Shown: positions 1 to 9,502, counted from the stretch's first letter. The stretch: DNA of 32,266 nucleotides from Deltaproteobacteria bacterium (GCA_016874795.1 VGTG01000059.1:1-32266), one strand, 5' to 3'. Numbers and translations are program-made. Notes: generated from the sequence alone by a model not told the origin.

Positions 1-153
1 CACGCGGCAAAGCCGCGCGAAGCTTCCTCGGTCATCGCCGAGGGGGACCCGTCCCCCTCCTTCACGCGGCAAAGCCGCGCGAAGCTTCCTCGGTCATCGC
101 AGAGGGGGACCCGTCCCCCTCCTTCACGCGGCAAAGCCGCGCGAAGCTTCCTC
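1..153. repeat. 62-bp tandem repeat, about 2.5 copies, with internal hairpins
   Basis: Copy 1 covers 1-62 and copy 2 covers 63-124; they differ at one base (C at 39, A at 101). A third, partial copy covers 125-153. Each unit holds GCGGC-AAA-GCCGC (5-bp stem), the palindrome GAAGCTTC, and AGGGGGAC-CC-GTCCCCCT (8-bp stem). The first copy starts at the window edge, so the array may be longer. No gene is visible in 1-226. The array sits directly upstream of prfA. It could be a REP-like dispersed repeat or a terminator of an upstream gene; neither can be decided here. Confidence 0.85.
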
Positions 154-226
154 CCCCTGTGCTCGCCCTTGGCTCGCAGCTCTCGTTCGAGCGTATGCGC
201 CACGCGCCAGGTAGATTGGCAGCCGC

Positions 227-1287
<1,061 letters not shown>

Positions 1288-1291
<4 letters not shown>

Positions 1292-2199
1292 CCGTCCGCG
1301 AGGCGCTCGCCGCGGCCGAGCGCCGGCTCGGCGCGGCCGGCTGCGAGACCGCCTGGCTCGACGCCCGCGTCCTTCTCTCGCACGCGACCGGCTGGAGCGA
1401 GACGCGGATCGTCGCGGAAGGGCGCGATTCGCTCTCCCCGGAGGCGGAGGCCGCGTTCGAGGAAGCGCTCGGCAGGCGCGAGCGGCGCGAGCCGGTCGCG
1501 TACGTCACCGGGAGGAAGGAATTCCGCTCGCTCGACTTCGCGGTCGACGCGCGCGTTCTCGTTCCGCGGCCGGAGACGGAGCTCCTGGTCGAGTCTGCTC
1601 TCGAGCTCCTGCGGAAGCGCGCCGCGGAACGGGACCGGGACCTCGTCGTGGTCGACGTCGGCACCGGCAGCGGGGCGATCGCGGTCTCGATCGCGCACGC
1701 GCTCGCGGAAGCGAAGCTCCGCGCCTCGGTTCGCCTGGTCGCTCTCGACCGGTCCGGGGAAGCGCTCACCGTCGCCGTCGAGAACGCGCGCCGGCTCCTC
1801 GCTCCGCCGCGCTCCGTCCGTTTCCTGCGGAGCGACTTGACGAGCGCCCTGCGCGGCGCCTCGGTCGACCTGGTCGCGGCGAACCCGCCCTACGTCGCGC
1901 CGGCGGAGCTCGCGACGGCGCCGCCGGAGCTCGCGTACGAGCCACGCCTCGCTCTCGACGGGCGGGGGGTGGACGGTCTCGCCGTCGTCGAGCATCTCCT
2001 CGCCGACTCCCGCCGCGTGCTGCGGCCGGGCGGCCGGATCCTCTGCGAGATCGGCTCCACGCAAGGCGAAACCGCGCTTCGAAGGGCCGAAAGCTCGGGC
2101 TTCGAGTCCGCGAAGCTGCTACGAGATCTTTCGGGGGTCGCGCGCGTCCTGGTGGCGGAAGTTCCGGGGGCGTCCGGCGAAGAAGTGCGACGGCCGTAG
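1288..2199 (+). CDS. prmC: Release factor glutamine N5-methyltransferase
   Basis: PrmC (HemK) methylates the glutamine of the GGQ motif in RF1 and RF2 using SAM. The chosen start is GTG 1288, which overlaps the prfA stop as GTGA and gives 303 residues, the usual size. Longer upstream readings only run antisense-like through prfA. The SAM-binding loop is [12 protein letters not shown], starting at residue 122. The catalytic NPPY is at 199-202, in the context [10 protein letters not shown]. The N-terminal helical domain includes the family-typical [10 protein letters not shown] and [11 protein letters not shown] segments. It lies second in the prfA-prmC-murA string. Confidence 0.96.
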
Positions 2200-2223
2200 C
2201 GGCCTCGAAGCGAGGGGAGGAGA

Positions 2224-3645
2224 ATGGACGAGATCATCATCCGCGGCGGACGGCCGCTCGCGGGCACGACCCTGGTGAGCGGTGCAAAGAACGCCGCACT
2301 CCCGATCCTCTTCGCGTCCATCCTTTCGCCGGAGCGCTGTCGTCTCGAGAACGTGCCGAAGGTCGCCGACTGCCGCACGGCACGCCATCTCCTCGAGCGG
2401 ATCGGCGTCGAGCTCGTCGAGCTCGAGGAAGCCGGCTCCGCGGTCGTCCTCCGCACGCCGACGATCCTGAGCTACGAGGCGCCGTACGAGCTCGTCAAGA
2501 CCATGCGCGCCTCGTTCCTGGCGCTCGGACCGCTCCTCGCGCGCTTCGGCGCAGCACGCGTCGCGACGCCGGGCGGCTGCGCGATCGGCAGCCGGCCCGT
2601 CGATCTCCACCTCGAAGGCATGGCGCGGATGGGCGCCGACGTCCGGCACTCGCACGGCTACGTGGAGGCGAGCGCGCCGAGTCGCGGCGAGTCGCCTGCG
2701 CGGCTCCGCGGAACGCGAATCGCGTTGCCGTTCCCGTCGGTCGGCGCGACCGAGAACCTGATGCTCGCGGCTTCGCTCGCGATCGGGACGACCGTGATCG
2801 AGAACGCCGCGCGCGAGCCGGAGATCGTCGATCTCGCCGAGGTGCTCTCGGAGATGGGCGCGCACGTCGGCGGCGCGGGGTCGTCGGTGATCGAGGTGCA
2901 CGGGCGCGACGAGCTCGGCGGCTTCTGCCACCGCGTCATTCCCGATCGCATCGAGGCGGGCACGTTCCTGATCGCGGCCGCTGCGACGGGAGGTGACGTG
3001 ACGGTGCGCGGCGCACGCAGCGAGCATCTCGGGAGCCTCCTCGAAGCGCTCTCGGGCGCCGGGGTGGATCTCGAGACGGAGGGCGACGCGATCCGCGTGC
3101 GTGCGAGCCGCGGCCTCCGCGGCATCGACGTCGCGACGGCGCCATTCCCCGGCTTCCCGACGGACCTGCAAGCGCAGCTCATGGCGTTCCTCTGCCGCGC
3201 GGAGGGCGAGAGCGTCATCACCGAGACGATCTTCGAGAACCGCTTCATGCACGTGCAGGAGCTCGTCCGCCTCGGGGCCGACATCCGCGTCGACGGCTCG
3301 AAGGCGACGGTGCGCGGCGTTCCATCGCTCGAGGGCGCCGAGGTGATGGCGACGGATCTCCGCGCGAGCGTCTGCCTCGTCGTCGCGGCTCTCGGTGCCG
3401 CGAACACGACGCGTCTGCAGCGCGTGTACCACCTCGATCGCGGCTACGAGCATCTGGAAGAGAAGCTGACGGCGCTCGGCGCCGACCTGCGGCGCGTGCG
3501 CGGGCCGGCGGCGACGTTCGCGCACACTTTCGGCGATGAAAGCGGGGATGGTGCGGGGAGCTCCGGAGCGTCGAACGGGAGCGTCGAGGGGGGCGAGCCG
3601 CCGGTGCTGCACGCCGGCGCGCGGGGGGACGGCTCCGCCTCGTGA
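2224..3645 (+). CDS. murA: UDP-N-acetylglucosamine 1-carboxyvinyltransferase
   Basis: MurA transfers enolpyruvate from PEP to UDP-GlcNAc, the first committed step of peptidoglycan synthesis, in the cytoplasm. ATG 2224 follows a good Shine-Dalgarno (GAGGGGAGGAG). The N-terminus has the SGAKNAALPIL motif. The PEP-binding, fosfomycin-sensitive cysteine is C119 in PGGCAIGSRPVDLH. The region FPTDLQAQ carries the catalytic aspartate. The usual C-terminal fold ends near YHLDRGYEHLEEKL...LRRVRG. About 45 more residues follow, rich in Gly, Ser, Ala and Glu, making the protein 473 residues instead of about 420. The stop overlaps the GTG of hisD by 4 nt. The tail occupies the place where many relatives have hisG. 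Confidence 0.96.
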   Translation: MDEIIIRGGRPLAGTTLVSGAKNAALPILFASILSPERCRLENVPKVADCRTARHLLERIGVELVELEEAGSAVVLRTPTILSYEAPYELVKTMRASFLALGPLLARFGAARVATPGGCAIGSRPVDLHLEGMARMGADVRHSHGYVEASAPSRGESPARLRGTRIALPFPSVGATENLMLAASLAIGTTVIENAAREPEIVDLAEVLSEMGAHVGGAGSSVIEVHGRDELGGFCHRVIPDRIEAGTFLIAAAATGGDVTVRGARSEHLGSLLEALSGAGVDLETEGDAIRVRASRGLRGIDVATAPFPGFPTDLQAQLMAFLCRAEGESVITETIFENRFMHVQELVRLGADIRVDGSKATVRGVPSLEGAEVMATDLRASVCLVVAALGAANTTRLQRVYHLDRGYEHLEEKLTALGADLRRVRGPAATFAHTFGDESGDGAGSSGASNGSVEGGEPPVLHAGARGDGSAS

Positions 3646-4955
3646 AGCTCGTCGTCCGGACGACCGAGCCGCGCTTCGCGTCGTTGCGGCGTCGCCTCGC
3701 CGAGCGCGGAACGGCGCTCGAAGCGTCGGTCGAGCCTGCGGTGCGGCGGATCCTCGACGACGTGCGCAAGCGCGGCGACGCGGCGGTCGCAGCCGCGACG
3801 CTCCGCTTCGATCGCGTGCGCGTTCCGCCTTCGCGGCTCGTGATCGAGCGCGACCGGATGCGCGCGGCGTGCGACGAGCTCTCGCGCGCGGACCTCGGCG
3901 CGCTCCGCCTCGCGGCGAAGCGCATCGGCTCGTTCCACGCGCGGCAGCTCGAGCGCTCGTTCCGCTACCGCGACGGGCTCGGTGTCCTTCTCGGACAGGA
4001 GATCCGTCCGCTCGCGCGCGTCGGGCTCTACGTCCCGGGCGGGACGGCCTTCTATCCGTCTTCCGTGCTGATGAACGCGATCCCGGCGCGCGTTGCGGGC
4101 GTGCGCGAGGTGATCGCGGTCTCGCCGCCGCACGCAGGCGGCGAGCCGCCGACGCTCCTCGCCGCGGCGTACCTCGCCGGCGTCGATCGGATCTATCGCG
4201 TCGGCGGCGCGCAAGCGGTCGCTGCGCTCGCGTTCGGGACGCGCCGCATTCCACGCGTCGACAAGATCGTCGGGCCGGGAAACGCGTACGTCGCGACGGC
4301 GAAGCGGCTCGTCGCGGGGCTCGTCGGCATCGACATGGTCGCGGGACCGAGCGAGGTCGTCGTCGTCGCGGACGCGCACGCGGAGCCCGAGCTCGTTGCT
4401 GCGGACCTTCTCGCGCAGGCGGAGCATGGGACGGACTCGACCGCGATTTGCTTGACGCCGAGCGCGCGCGTCGCCGCGGGAGTGGAGCGCGCTCTCGAGG
4501 AGCAGCTCGCGGTCCTGCCGCGCGGCGCTCTCGCGCGGAAGGCGCTGCAGAAGCACGGTGCAGTGATCGTCACGCGGAGCCTCGGGGAAGCGGTCGAGCT
4601 CGCAAACGAGCTCGCTCCGGAGCACCTCGAGCTCGCCGTGCGCGAGCCGGCGCGCCTCGTCTCGAAGATCGAGCACGCGGGCGCGATCTTCCTCGGCCAT
4701 TCGACGCCGGAGGCGTTCGGCGACTACCTGGCCGGTCCGAACCACGTCCTGCCGACGGGCGGCTCGGCGCGCTTCGCTTCGCCGCTCGGCGTGTACGACT
4801 TCCTGAAGCGGACGAGCGTGATCCAGGCGGGACCGCGGGCGCTCGCGCGGCTCGGAGGCCCCCTGCGGCGTCTCGCGGCGATGGAAGGGCTCGACGCGCA
4901 CGGCGCCGCGGTCGCGAAGAGGCTCGGTCGGACCCGCGTGCGACGCTCGGCCTGA
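3642..4955 (+). CDS. hisD: Histidinol dehydrogenase
   Basis: HisD oxidises L-histidinol to L-histidine in two NAD-dependent steps, the last reactions of histidine synthesis. It has 437 residues, a normal length, starting at GTG 3642, which overlaps the murA stop. The motifs seen are VGLYVPGGTAFYPSSVLM, GPGNAYVATAKR and MVAGPSEVVVVAD. The zinc and catalytic residues are Q259 and H262 in LAQAEHGTDS, E327 and H328 in APEHLEL, D361 in FGDYLAGPNHVLPTGG, and the C-terminal EGLDAHG histidine. It is separated from the other his genes (10320-13134) by about 5.4 kb of unrelated genes. Confidence 0.97.
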   Translation: MKLVVRTTEPRFASLRRRLAERGTALEASVEPAVRRILDDVRKRGDAAVAAATLRFDRVRVPPSRLVIERDRMRAACDELSRADLGALRLAAKRIGSFHARQLERSFRYRDGLGVLLGQEIRPLARVGLYVPGGTAFYPSSVLMNAIPARVAGVREVIAVSPPHAGGEPPTLLAAAYLAGVDRIYRVGGAQAVAALAFGTRRIPRVDKIVGPGNAYVATAKRLVAGLVGIDMVAGPSEVVVVADAHAEPELVAADLLAQAEHGTDSTAICLTPSARVAAGVERALEEQLAVLPRGALARKALQKHGAVIVTRSLGEAVELANELAPEHLELAVREPARLVSKIEHAGAIFLGHSTPEAFGDYLAGPNHVLPTGGSARFASPLGVYDFLKRTSVIQAGPRALARLGGPLRRLAAMEGLDAHGAAVAKRLGRTRVRRSA

Positions 4956-4971
4956 TCGAGCCTCGGCGACG

Positions 4972-5424
4972 GTGGCGGTCGCGATCTTCACGTACGGGAC
5001 GCTCGCGTTCCCGCGGGTGTTCCAGGCCGTCACGGGCCAGACGTTCGTGTCCGCCGTCGCGTGGCTCTCCGGCCACGAGCGCTTTCGCGTCCGCGGCGAG
5101 TCGTATCCCGGCCTGCTCGAGACGCGTCGCCGCGCCGTGCGCGGACGCGTCTACTTCGAAGTCGATCCGGAGACCGTCGCCGTCCTCGATCGCTTCGAGG
5201 GCTCGCTGTACGGGCGAAGAGGCGTCACCGTAACGCGTATGGACGGCGGAGCGTGCCACGCGGAGTGCTGGATCGTCCCCGCCGAGCGCGCGCACGCGCT
5301 GGAGCGAGTGCCGTGGGATCCGGTGCTCTTCGCGCGGCGGGACCTACGCGCGTTTCTCGCCGCTTGCGGCGCTTTCCGAGCCGGACGGCGCGCTTCGGCC
5401 GAGACGCCGGCGAAAGGCGCTTGA
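4972..5424 (+). CDS. Gamma-glutamylcyclotransferase (AIG2-like) family protein
   Basis: The protein has 150 residues starting at GTG 4972, 16 nt after hisD. The N-terminal FTYGTL and the substrate loop SYPGLL are hallmarks of the gamma-glutamylcyclotransferase fold. The glutamate in LDRFEGSLYGRR fits the catalytic acid position of this family. Members act on gamma-glutamyl amines or peptides such as gamma-Glu-Cys-type compounds, releasing 5-oxoproline; the substrate here is unknown. No signal peptide is seen, so it is probably cytosolic. It opens the non-his block that separates hisD from hisB. Family assignment is firm and the exact activity is not. Confidence 0.85.
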   Translation: MAVAIFTYGTLAFPRVFQAVTGQTFVSAVAWLSGHERFRVRGESYPGLLETRRRAVRGRVYFEVDPETVAVLDRFEGSLYGRRGVTVTRMDGGACHAECWIVPAERAHALERVPWDPVLFARRDLRAFLAACGAFRAGRRASAETPAKGA

Positions 5425-5476
5425 CCCGTTGCACGACCGCGATGTAGGCGCGGGGCGCGCATTCGCGAGACCGCCG

Positions 5477-6955
5477 ATGAGCCGAAGCGCTTCTCCTCTC
5501 CTCCATCCATTCAGCCGCCGCCGGTTCCTGCGCGCGATGGGCACCTTCGCCGGCGGCGTCGCGTTCGCACCGCAGCTTCTCGCCGGCTGCGGCGGCTCGT
5601 CCGGGTCGGAAGCCGCCGTTCCGCTCACGGTCGATCCTTCGGTCCCGTGGTGGCTGCAGAACAACTTCGGTCCCGTCTCGGGCGAGGTCGAAGCATTCGA
5701 CCTGCACGTCGAGGGCCGGCTTCCGCCGGAGCTGAACGGACTCTACGCGCGGAACGGGTCGAACCCGCAGAGCGGCGCCTCGCAACACTGGTTCCTCGGC
5801 GACGGCATGCTGCACGGCGTCCAGCTCCAGGCGGGGCGCGCGCTCTGGTACCGAAGCCGCTACGTCCGCACGCCGCTCTACGAGCAGGGGCTCGACATCG
5901 ACGACATCGGCGCGCCGCTCGGTCCGAACAACCAGGCGAACGTGAGCCTCGTGCACCACGGCGGACGCCTCCTGACCTCGGGCGAGGTCGGCGCGCCGTT
6001 CCGGATCGATCCACGCGATCTCGGCACGATCGGAGTGCACACCTTCGACGGACGGCTCAACACGTCGTTCACGGCGCATCCGAAGATCGACCCGGCGACG
6101 GGCAACATGCATTTCTTCGGCTACTTCTTCGTGCCGCCATACTTGACGTACCACGTCGCGGATCCGAGCGGCGCGATCGTGCACAGCCAGGAGATCCCGG
6201 TCACGGCCGGCACGATGATCCACTCCTTCGCGATTACCGATCGCGACGTGATCTTCTGGGAGCTGCCGGTTCTCTTCGACATCGGCGCGATCGGGACTGG
6301 CGGCGGCTTCCCCTTCGGCTGGGACGCGAGCTACGGCGCACGGATCGGCATCCTGCCGCTCGGCGGCAACGGGGACCAGATCCGCTGGGTCGAGATCGAC
6401 CCGTGCTACGTCTTCCACGAGCTGAACGCGCACCGCGAGGGCGACGACGTCGTGATCGACGTGAGCCGCCACGACTTCATGATGAACGGCGAGCGCTTCG
6501 GCAGCGATCCGCTGCACGTGCACCGCTGGCGCGTGAGCACGGCAGGTTCGTCGTTGACGTTCCGCGACGAGCGCGTCGTCGACCGCGGCCTCGAGTTCCC
6601 GGTGCACGACCGCCGCTTCACCGGGCGGCCGACGCGGCACGGCTGGTTCACGGTGGCGCGGGACCATCCCGACACGCTCGACTTCGGCGGCGTCGCACAC
6701 CTCGACTACGCGACCGGCGATCTGCGCACGTGGGATCCCGGACCGAACCGCCACATCGGCGAGACGTTCTTCGTCCCGGGCGGGGCGGGCGAGGGCGAGG
6801 GCTGGCTGATGACGTTCACGTACGATCACGCGCGCGACACGAGCTCGTTCCTCGTGCTCGAGGCGCAGGACGTCGAGGCCGGCCCGGTCGCCGAGGTCTC
6901 GCTGCCGCGCCGCGTGCCGTACGGGTTCCACGGGATCTGGGTGCCGGAGGCGTAG
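5477..6955 (+). CDS. Carotenoid oxygenase (RPE65/CCD family), Tat-exported lipoprotein candidate
   Basis: Carotenoid cleavage oxygenases are Fe(II) beta-propeller enzymes that split conjugated double bonds of carotenoids or stilbenes with O2. The four iron-binding histidines are visible: H201 (TAHPK), H249 (MIHSF), H314 (VFHEL) and H485 (YGFHG). The N-terminal region contains LNGLYARNGSNPQ, typical of the family. ATG 5477 is preferred over the in-frame ATG 5429 because it places a twin-arginine motif (SRRRFLRAMG) near the N-terminus. A hydrophobic stretch and a lipobox (LLAGC) follow, so the mature enzyme may be a Tat-exported lipoprotein. The length is 492 residues, normal for the family. 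No carotenoid-synthesis genes are in the window, so the substrate is open. Confidence 0.9.
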   Translation: MSRSASPLLHPFSRRRFLRAMGTFAGGVAFAPQLLAGCGGSSGSEAAVPLTVDPSVPWWLQNNFGPVSGEVEAFDLHVEGRLPPELNGLYARNGSNPQSGASQHWFLGDGMLHGVQLQAGRALWYRSRYVRTPLYEQGLDIDDIGAPLGPNNQANVSLVHHGGRLLTSGEVGAPFRIDPRDLGTIGVHTFDGRLNTSFTAHPKIDPATGNMHFFGYFFVPPYLTYHVADPSGAIVHSQEIPVTAGTMIHSFAITDRDVIFWELPVLFDIGAIGTGGGFPFGWDASYGARIGILPLGGNGDQIRWVEIDPCYVFHELNAHREGDDVVIDVSRHDFMMNGERFGSDPLHVHRWRVSTAGSSLTFRDERVVDRGLEFPVHDRRFTGRPTRHGWFTVARDHPDTLDFGGVAHLDYATGDLRTWDPGPNRHIGETFFVPGGAGEGEGWLMTFTYDHARDTSSFLVLEAQDVEAGPVAEVSLPRRVPYGFHGIWVPEA

Positions 6956-7035
6956 GCGCCCGCGCTTCATGTGCCGTCGGTAGGTACGCGCGCGACTTCC
7001 GCGGACCGCGAGGCGGGGTTACGCTGCGACAGGTC

Positions 7036-7359
7036 GTGGCGGTCCCGTTCGATACGCTCGCCTACGCGCGCCGGCTCAAGGCGGCCGGGTTCTCCGAGCC
7101 GCAAGCCGAGGCGCAGGCGGAGGCCCTCGCCGCCGCGATGACGGATACACTCGCGACCAAGTCGGACCTCGAGCATCTGGGGTCGGAGCTCCGGCAGGAG
7201 ATGGGAGCGATGCGCGAGGAGCTGCGCTCGGAGTTGCATCGTGAGATCGGTCTTCTCCGCTCGGAGATGCGGGAGATGGAGACTCGGCTCACGGTCCGAC
7301 TCGGCGGAATGATGGTCGGAGGCTTCGGCGCCCTCGCCGTCCTCGTGGAGGTGCTGTAG
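7036..7359 (+). CDS. Small coiled-coil membrane protein, DUF1640/CCDC90-like
   Basis: The protein has 107 residues. GTG 7036 gives MAVPFDTLAYARRLK, the N-terminus expected for DUF1640-type proteins. Next comes a region like GFSEPQAEAQAEAL and a segment starting TLATKSDLEHL. A heptad-rich coiled coil then runs over about residues 35-85, and a short hydrophobic C-terminal segment (MMVGGFGALAVLVEVL) probably anchors it. Bacterial members are widespread, are often found near mobile or toxin-antitoxin-like loci, and have no settled function; eukaryotic relatives (MCUR1/CCDC90) are mitochondrial. The gene lies 80 nt after the carotenoid oxygenase and 13 nt before the substrate-binding protein gene. 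Confidence 0.75.
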   Translation: MAVPFDTLAYARRLKAAGFSEPQAEAQAEALAAAMTDTLATKSDLEHLGSELRQEMGAMREELRSELHREIGLLRSEMREMETRLTVRLGGMMVGGFGALAVLVEVL

Positions 7360-7372
7360 CCTCTCTTTCGCG

Positions 7373-9394
7373 GTGGCGACGAATCCGGGAGGGCGACGGG
7401 GAACGAGGGGACTCGTCGCGTTGCTCGTGCTCCTCGCGTGCAGCAACAACCCCTACCCGGACGCCGACGCCGAGCGGAAGGTCCTCTACCTCCCGTTCGC
7501 GCAGACGCCGAAGACGCTCGACCCCGCCGTGGCGTACTCGACCGCGGATCACGAGGTCACGGGCCCCGTGCACAGCACGCTCCTCGAGTACGCCTACCTC
7601 GCGCGGCCGTACCGTCTGATCCCGGGGCTCGCGGAGGAAATTCCCGAGCCGCGCGACCTCGGCGACGGCCGGGTCGCGTACCGCTTCCGCCTGCGCCCGG
7701 AGCTCCTCTTTGCGGAGGACCCCTGCTTCGCGCTCGGCGGCGAGGGCGCGCGTACACGCCGCATCGTCGCGTCGGATTTCGCGTTCGAGCTGATGCGGCT
7801 CGGCGATCCGGCCGTCGGCAGCCCCGTCCAGACGACGTTCGCCCGCCTCGTCGGCTTCGAGGAGTTCTCGAAGCGCCTCGCTTCGCTGCGCGAGAGCGAT
7901 CCCGCATTCGCGAAGGAGCGCATCGACCGCCAGTACGCGGCTGCCGGCGGCATCGAGGGCGTGCGCGTCCTCTCCGATCGGGAGCTCGAGATCGTCCTGG
8001 CCGAGCCGTACCCGCAGATCCTCTTCTGGTTCGCGATGGAGTTCACGGCGCCGATCCCGTGGGAGGCGATCGCCTACTACGATGGCGAGGGCGGGCGTCC
8101 GCTCTTCGCGGAGCATCCGGTCGCGAGCGGTCCGTTCCGCATCGCGCGATACGAGAAGCGGAGCCGCATCACGCTCGAGCGGAACGAGAGCTGGTACGGC
8201 GTGCGCCATCCGGAGTGGCGCGCGCCCGGCGCGACCTACCCGGAGACGGGCTCGCCCGAGGACGAGGCCGCGGGCCTCCTCGAAGCAGCCGGAAAGTCTC
8301 TTCCGCTCGTCGAGCAGGTCGACCTCGTGCTCGAGAAGGAGGCGATGCCCGCGTTCAACAAGTTCCTGCAGGGCTACTACGACGAGTCGTCGATCGTCGA
8401 GGAGCGCTTCGACCAGATCGTCGCCGAGGGGAACCTCTCGCCCGAGATGGCGAAGCTCGGGATGCGGCTCCGGAAGTCGATCGTCCCCGCCGTCTACTAC
8501 CTCGGCTTCAACATGGACGACGCGGTGCTCGGGCGCGACGGCGGCGAGCGCTCGCGGAAGCTTCGCCAGGCGATGAGCCTCGCGATCGACTCGCGCGAGT
8601 TCATCGGCATCTTCATGAACGACCGCGGGATCCCGGCCGACTCGCCGATCCCGCCCGGGATCTTCGGGCACGGCGCGGCTTCTCCGAATCCCTATCGCGC
8701 ACCCGACCTGGAGCGCGCGCGAAAGCTCCTCGAGGAGGCGGGCTACGGCGGCGGCGTCGATCCGAGCACCGGACGGGCTCTTCGCTTGACGTTCGACACC
8801 TCCGACACGACCGCGCGCGGCCGGCTCCGCTTCCAGTTCTTCGTGCAGTCATGGCGGAAGCTCGGCATCGACGTCGAGATCGCGGCGACGAACTACAACC
8901 AGTTCCAGGACAAGGTGCGGAAGGGCGCGTACCAGCTCTTTCTCTGGGGCTGGGTCGCGGACTATCCGGATCCGGAGAACTTCCTCTCGCAGCTCTGGGG
9001 TCCGCTGGGACGGTCGGTCAGCGGCGGCACGAACACCGCGAACTTCGCCGATCCGAAGTACGACGAGCTCTTCCTCGAGATCCGAAACCTGCCGGACGGT
9101 CCGGAGCGGCTCGATCGCATTCGACGCATGGCCGAGATCGTCGAGCAGGAGCGACCGTGGATCGAGCTCTTCTATCCGGAGGACTACACGCTCTACCACG
9201 GTTGGCTCCAGAACGTGAAGCCGCTCGGGATGTCGTTCTCGACGCTGAAGTACCTCGACGTCGAGCCCGCTCCGCGCGCGGAGCTGCGCCTCGCATGGAA
9301 CGAGCCCGTGACGTGGCCGGCGTGGGCTCTCGCCGTGCTCGCCGTCGTGGCGATCGCGCCCGCGGTCGTCACCTACTTCCGCGAGAGGCAATGA
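7373..9394 (+). CDS. Peptide-type ABC transporter substrate-binding lipoprotein (SBP_bac_5)
   Basis: Family 5 solute-binding proteins capture oligopeptides, dipeptides or nickel and deliver them to an ABC importer. GTG 7373 is followed by a basic stretch, a hydrophobic helix and a lipobox-like LLAC near residue 22, so it is probably a lipoprotein. Family features include FAQTPKTLDPAVAYS, ASGPFRIARYE, YLGFNMDD, LRQAMSLAIDSREF and LFLWGWVADYPDPENF. At 673 residues it is longer than usual (about 500-550). It ends in an extra hydrophobic helix (AWALAVLAVVAIAPAVVTYF), which would give it two membrane anchors. Its stop overlaps an ATG (ATGA) as if a permease gene followed, but that frame ends after seven codons. 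No permease or ATPase gene is present. Confidence 0.9.
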   Translation: MATNPGGRRGTRGLVALLVLLACSNNPYPDADAERKVLYLPFAQTPKTLDPAVAYSTADHEVTGPVHSTLLEYAYLARPYRLIPGLAEEIPEPRDLGDGRVAYRFRLRPELLFAEDPCFALGGEGARTRRIVASDFAFELMRLGDPAVGSPVQTTFARLVGFEEFSKRLASLRESDPAFAKERIDRQYAAAGGIEGVRVLSDRELEIVLAEPYPQILFWFAMEFTAPIPWEAIAYYDGEGGRPLFAEHPVASGPFRIARYEKRSRITLERNESWYGVRHPEWRAPGATYPETGSPEDEAAGLLEAAGKSLPLVEQVDLVLEKEAMPAFNKFLQGYYDESSIVEERFDQIVAEGNLSPEMAKLGMRLRKSIVPAVYYLGFNMDDAVLGRDGGERSRKLRQAMSLAIDSREFIGIFMNDRGIPADSPIPPGIFGHGAASPNPYRAPDLERARKLLEEAGYGGGVDPSTGRALRLTFDTSDTTARGRLRFQFFVQSWRKLGIDVEIAATNYNQFQDKVRKGAYQLFLWGWVADYPDPENFLSQLWGPLGRSVSGGTNTANFADPKYDELFLEIRNLPDGPERLDRIRRMAEIVEQERPWIELFYPEDYTLYHGWLQNVKPLGMSFSTLKYLDVEPAPRAELRLAWNEPVTWPAWALAVLAVVAIAPAVVTYFRERQ

Positions 9395-9414
9395 AGAGGC
9401 GGATCGCGAGATGA
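9391..9414 (+). pseudogene. Seven-codon ORF, possible remnant of a dppB/oppB-type permease start
   Basis: ATG 9391 overlaps the stop of the substrate-binding protein gene as ATGA and reads MKRRIAR, then TGA. DppB/OppB-type permeases commonly begin Met-Lys-Arg followed by basic residues and are often coupled this way to a preceding binding-protein gene. The frame stops at once, so I read this as the 5' stub of a lost permease. The match is only seven residues long, so chance is a real alternative. Confidence 0.35.
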
Positions 9415-9418
9415 AGAT

Positions 9419-9438
9419 GCGCTCGCGAACGCGAGCGC
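9419..9438. terminator. Perfect GC hairpin between convergent genes
   Basis: GCGCTCGCG-AA-CGCGAGCGC is a perfect 9+2+9 palindrome; allowing a 4-nt loop, the stem is 8 bp, all G/C. It lies in the 104-bp gap between the plus-strand binding-protein gene and the minus-strand membrane-protein gene. It could therefore end transcription from both sides. There is no T-run on either strand, so intrinsic termination is uncertain. Confidence 0.35.
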
Positions 9439-9439
9439 G

Positions 9440-9502
9440 GTGACGTCGCGGAGCGCCGACGAGCTCCTCGCCGTCGTCGACCGCCTCGGTGACCTCGTTT
9501 AG
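9440..9502 (+). pseudogene. 20-codon ORF, possible 3' remnant of a deleted gene
   Basis: GTG 9440 to TAG 9502 reads a 20-residue peptide containing ADELLAVVDRLGDLV, an ordinary protein-like amphipathic composition. Its GTG overlaps a preceding TGA. Together with the seven-codon stub at 9391 it could mark the two ends of a deletion that removed transporter genes. It has no recognisable domain and may be meaningless. Confidence 0.2.

Noticed and set aside
1-153. CRISPR array
   Set aside because: The repeats are contiguous 62-bp tandem units with no variable spacers, and no cas genes are present.
2119-4254. 711-codon minus-strand open frame across murA and hisD
   Set aside because: High GC removes stop codons from shadow frames. 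The composition is Arg/Ala-dominated, and both plus-strand genes carry complete catalytic motifs.
5429-5476. Upstream ATG as the start of the carotenoid oxygenase
   Set aside because: It adds 16 residues in front of the twin-arginine signal and begins 5 nt after the previous stop without a better ribosome site.
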